Source: Paenibacillus sp. PL91
GTDB lineage: Bacteria; Bacillota; Bacilli; Paenibacillales; Paenibacillaceae
Assembly (NCBI RefSeq): GCF_012935325.2
Contig: NZ_JABBYG020000004.1
Coordinates: forward strand, 124,001-188,000
Direction: 5' to 3'
DNA: 64,000 bases
Part shown: positions 60,145 through 64,000 of the stretch, in pieces
How the letters are laid out: the number at the start of each line of letters is the position of its first letter
Position numbering within the stretch: position 1 is the first letter of the stretch
Notes under the pieces: generated by a model
What the model was told of the DNA's origin: nothing
The model's database searches: none
What the model saw: only the letters and a program-made list of their open reading frames with translations
Translations under genes and position numbers: made by a program

Positions 60145-62094
60145 ATGAGAAGAAAATTGTTATTGTCGTTATTGGTATTCCAAATGGCGTTTTGCTCCCT
60201 GCTCATTGCAACGGCAGAGGCGGTCACACCGACGGGCCTTGAGATGATCGCTCGCGTAACAGGGGTAAAGCCGGAAGGAGAGACGATGCCTAATCCGAAT
60301 CAGACGGATGTGAATTACCAAATTACCGGGACGGATCTGGGTATCGTCTGGGATAAAGGGGACGGACAATATTTCGTCCTCTTCGGCGATACGAACGGCT
60401 TTGGTCCTAACGACTGGCGCAGCAATACGCTTGCCATTTCATCCGATACGAATCTGTCCGACGGCTTGTCCTTTGACACGATGATTCAGGATACGCCGGG
60501 GCATGCCAAAGAAATTTTACCTTCCAAAAAAATCAATTTCGATGAACAGACTGTTATTCCGACCGCGGGAGTCACCGTGGGCAATCGCCATTATATCCAC
60601 TATATGTCCGTCAATCATTGGGGGGATGCAGGGGTCTGGTATACCAATTATTCCGGCATCGCTTACTCAGACAACAATGGCGCGACTTGGACGAAGCATG
60701 CGACGGCCAGATGGTACAATAATACAACGGCTTGGGATAACAAATTCCAAATGGCGGCTATGGTCAAGGACAGCGGCTTCGTCTACATGTACACGACGCC
60801 GAACGGACGTTTCGGAGACGTATATCTGGCCCGCGTGCCCGAGAACAGCCTGCTCGATATTAACGCTTACCGTTACTGGGACGGCAACGGCTGGTCAACG
60901 AGCCAATCGTCCGCTAATGCGGTAGCGAACGGCGTAGCCGGAGAGTTGTCCGTCGCTTACAACTCCCATTTCAAACGTTATATTATGACTTACCTGAACG
61001 AGCATCGCCAAGCTATCGTCATGCGGGATGCGCCGACTCCTGTCGGGCCATGGAGCGGAGAAAAAACATTGGTTCCGGGCGGCTTCACGGGATTAGGGCA
61101 ATATAACGCCTTTATGCACCCCTTGTCTAACAACAGCGACACGCTTTATTTCATCATGTCGACATGGTACCCGGATTATAATACGCATCTTATGAAAGCG
61201 ACGTTGACGGCCGACATGTTCGGCGACAATATCGTGACTGATCCCGGCTTCGAAACGCAGACGCAGACACCTGTCATGGCGCCGTGGCATGTGGTCGGTG
61301 AAGGGGGAATCGATCGAGACTTAGGTCAAGCCCGCACGGGAGAGGATAATGGCTACGTTCGAAACGGCACCGGCTGGAATGCGATTAAGCAGCGTGTCGT
61401 CGTTCAGCCGTTCACGAACTACACCTTAAAGGGATGGGTCAGAACATCGGGCAATAACAACGACGGGTATTTCGGAGCGCGTGTGCCTAATGACGGCATT
61501 GTTCTCGGTGAGGTTCCGTTTGATTCCTACGCGAACTATACCGAGCTAACGGTGCAATTCAACTCCGGGGCGAATCATTTTGTAGAGCTGTACGCGGGCA
61601 TGTGGGCAAACGGGGAAACTTGGGTTCAGGTAGACGATGTAAGCCTGGTCAGAGAAGCGAACCTTGTCGGGCACGCCGGCTTCGAATCGCAGCCTGCGTC
61701 TACGGTCAGTTCTCCCTGGTATTTGAACGGCAACGGAGGCATTGACCGGAATGCGGGATTCGCCCATACGGGCCTCAACAATGCGTTCGCGAGATACGGA
61801 ACCGGCTGGAACGCGATGAAGCAGGAAGTGTTCGTCGAGAGAAATACGCATTATACGCTGTCTGCGTGGATCCGCACATCTGCAAACAATAACGACGGTT
61901 ATTTCGGCGCGAGACTAATAAATGGAGGCGCAGTCCTGAATGAGACGCCGTTCGGCAGCTTGCCGGGCTATACGCAGCACACCGTACAGTTTAACTCCGG
62001 CAACGCGCACAGCGTGGAAATCTATGCGGGAATGTGGGCGAACAACGGCGACACCTGGATACAAGCCGACACGTTCAGCCTGACCAAAAATTGA
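60145..62094 (+). CDS. Secreted DUF4185 (GH183-type) protein with two C-terminal carbohydrate-binding modules, copy 2
   Basis: 649 residues with a cleavable signal peptide (RRKLLLSLLVFQMAFCSLLI, cleavage near ATAEA). The DUF4185 domain spans about 28-355 with ITGTDLGIVWDKGD, YFVLFGDTNGFG, DWRSNTLAISSDTNLSDG, YIHYMSVNHWGDAGVWYTNY, GRFGDVYLARV and GELSVAYNSHFKRYIMTYL; the GTD and FGDT aspartates are 18 apart. Two related beta-sandwich modules of CBM4/9 (CenC) type follow, from about 363 and 505 (NIVTDPGFETQ / NLVGHAGFESQ, each with GTGWNA, NNNDGYFGAR and YAGMWAN). Probably a free endo-D-arabinanase whose modules hold it on the polymer. The AAGGA site is close to the ATG. Confidence 0.87.
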   Translation: MRRKLLLSLLVFQMAFCSLLIATAEAVTPTGLEMIARVTGVKPEGETMPNPNQTDVNYQITGTDLGIVWDKGDGQYFVLFGDTNGFGPNDWRSNTLAISSDTNLSDGLSFDTMIQDTPGHAKEILPSKKINFDEQTVIPTAGVTVGNRHYIHYMSVNHWGDAGVWYTNYSGIAYSDNNGATWTKHATARWYNNTTAWDNKFQMAAMVKDSGFVYMYTTPNGRFGDVYLARVPENSLLDINAYRYWDGNGWSTSQSSANAVANGVAGELSVAYNSHFKRYIMTYLNEHRQAIVMRDAPTPVGPWSGEKTLVPGGFTGLGQYNAFMHPLSNNSDTLYFIMSTWYPDYNTHLMKATLTADMFGDNIVTDPGFETQTQTPVMAPWHVVGEGGIDRDLGQARTGEDNGYVRNGTGWNAIKQRVVVQPFTNYTLKGWVRTSGNNNDGYFGARVPNDGIVLGEVPFDSYANYTELTVQFNSGANHFVELYAGMWANGETWVQVDDVSLVREANLVGHAGFESQPASTVSSPWYLNGNGGIDRNAGFAHTGLNNAFARYGTGWNAMKQEVFVERNTHYTLSAWIRTSANNNDGYFGARLINGGAVLNETPFGSLPGYTQHTVQFNSGNAHSVEIYAGMWANNGDTWIQADTFSLTKN

Positions 62095-62112
62095 CGTTAA
62101 GAGGTGACAATC

Positions 62113-63105
62113 ATGAAAGCGCTTGTAATTGATAAACCGCAACATGCTACTGTACAGGAGGTTCCTTACCCGTCCCCCGGAAGGGACGAGGTTGTCATTC
62201 GCGTGGAGAGGGTCGGCATTTGCGGGACCGACTTTCATATCTTCGAAGGGGAGTTTCTTTCCCCTTATCCGATTATTCCAGGCCATGAGTTCTCGGGGAC
62301 AATCCATGAATGCGGTGAGGGAGTGGAGGGCTTTCGGATCGGCGAGCGGGTAACCGCCGATCCTTCCCTGTTCTGCGGGCGCTGCGTCTATTGCCTCACG
62401 AACCGGGGCAACCAATGTGAGAATTGGGGAGCTCTTGGCAATACCGTAAACGGTAGCATGGCGGAGTTCGTGGCCGTACCGGCGCGCAATGTTATCCGCA
62501 TACCGGACTCGATGTCCTTTGAAACAGCAGCGTTCATCGAGCCGATCGCCTGCGTGGTGCATGCGATGAATAGGCTTCGGCTAAAAGCCGGTGATTCCGT
62601 GCTGCTGCTTGGAGCGGGAGCGATGGGCCAGCAGCTTGTGCAGACTTTATCCCGGTCCGGCGCATCGCGGCTTACGGTCGTCGACGTATCGGAGACCAAG
62701 CTTGCGCTCGCAAGGTCGCTTGGCGCTACGGAAACGGTCAACGTGCGGGATAAATCCCGTCTTGCCGGTGTGAAGTTCGACGTCGTCGTTGACGCGACCG
62801 GCATTCCGGCCGTTATTGAGGATGCCTTCTCCTATTTGGGCAAGACGGCGACTTATTTGCAGTTCGGCGTGACGCCGAAGGATGCGCAGATCCGCATCAA
62901 TCCTTTCGATCTTTATCATAAGGATTGGACGATTTTAGGCTCGATGGCTATCAATTATACGTTCCTGCCCGCGTTCGAATGGGTGAAGGAGGGGAGAATC
63001 CAGCTGGAGCCTCTCGTGTCTAAAGTTATTTCATTAGAAGAAACAGCCGAATTTCTTGCGAAGCCAAAGGATCCCGAGCTGTTGAAAGTGCAGATCAAGC
63101 TTTAA
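62113..63105 (+). CDS. Zinc-dependent medium-chain polyol dehydrogenase (sorbitol/arabinitol dehydrogenase-like)
   Basis: 330 residues. Catalytic zinc ligands in VGICGTDFHIFEG and PGHEFSG; structural zinc cysteines in CGRCVYCLTNRGNQC; NAD-binding Rossmann motif LLLGAGAMGQQ followed by VVDVSETK, whose Asp favours NAD+. The family oxidises polyols such as sorbitol, xylitol or D-arabinitol to ketoses. Here D-arabinitol to D-xylulose or D-ribulose would connect to the same pathway, but the substrate is not shown. ATG 62113 is preferred because AGAGGTG is its ribosome binding site; the GTG at 62104 lies inside it. It lies 19 nt behind the DUF4185 gene. Confidence 0.85.
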   Translation: MKALVIDKPQHATVQEVPYPSPGRDEVVIRVERVGICGTDFHIFEGEFLSPYPIIPGHEFSGTIHECGEGVEGFRIGERVTADPSLFCGRCVYCLTNRGNQCENWGALGNTVNGSMAEFVAVPARNVIRIPDSMSFETAAFIEPIACVVHAMNRLRLKAGDSVLLLGAGAMGQQLVQTLSRSGASRLTVVDVSETKLALARSLGATETVNVRDKSRLAGVKFDVVVDATGIPAVIEDAFSYLGKTATYLQFGVTPKDAQIRINPFDLYHKDWTILGSMAINYTFLPAFEWVKEGRIQLEPLVSKVISLEETAEFLAKPKDPELLKVQIKL

Positions 63106-63122
63106 AGGGAAAGGAGCTTTCT

Positions 63123-63340
63123 ATGATGTACACGAAAGAGCAGCTGCATGTCGATAACACGCAGCGCACTTATCCCGGAGAAGCAAAGGAAGCGGCTTTT
63201 CTGCTTGGCGGAGTCGGAACAGGCAATATATCGCTTGGCAGCCGGGTGTGGATGCGATATCGGGAAAGACGATTTCGGGAGAAATCACTCTAGAAGGCTA
63301 CGGGGTATTGGTCATTCAGACAGACAAGGAGGAATCATAA
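63123..63340 (+). pseudogene. Deletion remnant: GH116 N-terminus joined to a beta-galactosidase-like C-terminus
   Basis: The ATG pair at 63123, after AAAGGAG, opens 56 codons starting like a GH116 enzyme (KEAAFLLGGVGTGNISLGSR is the family's first glycine-rich motif), but after GSR the frame becomes unrelated and ends at 63291. From about 63243 a second frame reads GVDAISGKTISGEITLEGYG, VLVIQ, and stops at 63338, which resembles the last strands of GH42-type beta-galactosidases. A deletion near 63240 appears to have fused the first codons of one gene to the last of another, out of frame. The GH116 part is notable because a GH116 enzyme belongs to described D-arabinan pathways. Confidence 0.6.
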
Positions 63341-64000
63341 ATGAAACGAATCACTTTGAAGGCGATCGGTTCCACCATGCTTGCAACGACGTTTATGCTT
63401 ACGATAGCAATGCCCTCTTTCGCCGACGGTCTTCCTGCGCCGAAGGATACGGCTGCCTTTGAACTGACGGCAAGCAAAGCGATGAAGATTTCCAGAGTAA
63501 CTGGCGCGTCGCGCGAGGGAGAAACCGTTCCGAATCCGAATGAGACTCATACGCACTACGCCCTGACGGCAACTGATCTAGGCATCATGTGGGATGCGAC
63601 TTCGGACAATGGCAGCAAAAAAGTAATGGTCGCATTCGGCGATTCCTATGACGACGGTTGGGGCGGCTTCGGAGGCGGCGGAAACGGCGCGGGCTGGAGA
63701 AGCAATTTGCTCGCGATTTCGGAGGATGCCGAGCTCTCGGACGGCCTGACCTTCTCTTCGATGATTATGAATGAGAATAAAGCCGGCTACTCCAAAGAGA
63801 TCATCAGCTCCGCCCACAATACGTCCGGAAGCGGCGATTTCACCGCGATCCCCACTGCGGGAGTAACGGTCGGTACAAGGCATTATATCCATTATATGCA
63901 GATTAAAAATTGGGGAGCAAACGGGCGCTGGAATACGAACTTCTCCGAAATCGCTTATTCCGACGACGAGGGGCAAAATTGGACGAAGTCCGGCGCGAAA
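63341..64000 (+). CDS. Secreted DUF4185 (GH183-type) protein, copy 3 (cut by the window end)
   Basis: Open from ATG 63341 to the window edge (220 codons) after AAGGAGGA. It has a signal peptide (LKAIGSTMLATTFMLTIAMP, cleavage near SFA), then a DUF4185 domain similar to copy 2: ISRVTGASREGETVPNPNET, LTATDLGIMWD, VAFGDSYDD, GWRSNLLAISEDAELSDGL, AIPTAGVTVGTRHYIHYMQI, NWGANGRWNTNFSEIAYSDD. Compared with copies 1 and 2 it has ATD for GTD, GDS for GDT, and a Gly-rich loop (GWGGFGGGGNGAGW). The candidate Asp residues are kept. The start codon of this gene follows the remnant's stop directly. Confidence 0.85.
   Translation, partial: MKRITLKAIGSTMLATTFMLTIAMPSFADGLPAPKDTAAFELTASKAMKISRVTGASREGETVPNPNETHTHYALTATDLGIMWDATSDNGSKKVMVAFGDSYDDGWGGFGGGGNGAGWRSNLLAISEDAELSDGLTFSSMIMNENKAGYSKEIISSAHNTSGSGDFTAIPTAGVTVGTRHYIHYMQIKNWGANGRWNTNFSEIAYSDDEGQNWTKSGAK

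Noticed and set aside
1..64000. tRNA, rRNA, riboswitch, IS element, phage integrase or attachment site
   Set aside because: I looked for tRNA TTCRA loops, rRNA landmarks, transposase motifs and recombinase motifs and saw none that I could support by reading alone.

Overview
The window looks like chromosome of a spore-forming, Gram-positive soil bacterium of the Paenibacillus/Cohnella type. The signs are strong AGGAGG-like ribosome binding sites with several TTG and GTG starts, an S-layer-homology protein, sigK-derived fragments, CcpA-type cre sites, and repeated sugar ABC importers of the LplABC kind paired with YesM/YesN two-component systems. I see no rRNA, tRNA, CRISPR array, IS element or replication origin.

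Layout. (1) 1-7.3 kb: a GC-rich, 5'-truncated ABC-2 permease fragment of actinobacterial type; an SLH protein; a decayed sigK 3' fragment; a MarR regulator with a heterodimeric ABC exporter; a broken GNAT gene. (2) 7.6-15.3 kb: YesMN pair, three-gene sugar importer and a GH5 enzyme. A 29-bp composite motif lies in front of both the sensor operon and the transporter operon. (3) 15.3-24 kb, mostly minus strand: two permeases, binding protein, YesMN pair and a second binding protein, bracketed by two complementary pieces of a sigK gene. (4) 24.2-31.2 kb: a third YesMN pair with its importer. (5) 31.4-33 kb: a PadR regulator translationally coupled to a BtrH-like protein. (6) 33.2-45.3 kb: a secreted modular GH43, a GH51, a GH2, an AraC regulator, a type I sulfatase and a two-gene chromate transporter. 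(7) 45.3-64 kb: the most interesting part, described next.

Region 7 reads as a complete D-arabinan utilisation locus. It has two cytoplasmic GH172 (DUF2961) proteins, FucI (L-fucose/D-arabinose isomerase), an AraB-type ribulokinase, three exported DUF4185 proteins (the GH183 endo-D-arabinanase family), a sugar ABC importer, a DUF6259 protein, a polyol dehydrogenase, AraC and LacI regulators, and a GH116 remnant. GH172, GH183 and GH116 are the families reported for degradation of the D-arabinan of mycobacterial arabinogalactan and lipoarabinomannan. My model: lipoprotein and secreted DUF4185 enzymes cut the polymer outside, the ABC importer brings in oligosaccharides, GH172 enzymes release D-arabinose inside, FucI makes D-ribulose, and AraB makes D-ribulose 5-phosphate for the pentose phosphate pathway. 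No AraA or AraD is present, which fits the D- rather than the L-arabinose route. Predation on, or scavenging of, actinobacterial cell walls is the natural interpretation, but it is inference.

Limits: everything rests on reading motifs and family resemblance by eye. No search was run, substrates of the three YesMN importers are unknown, and the genes at both window edges are incomplete.
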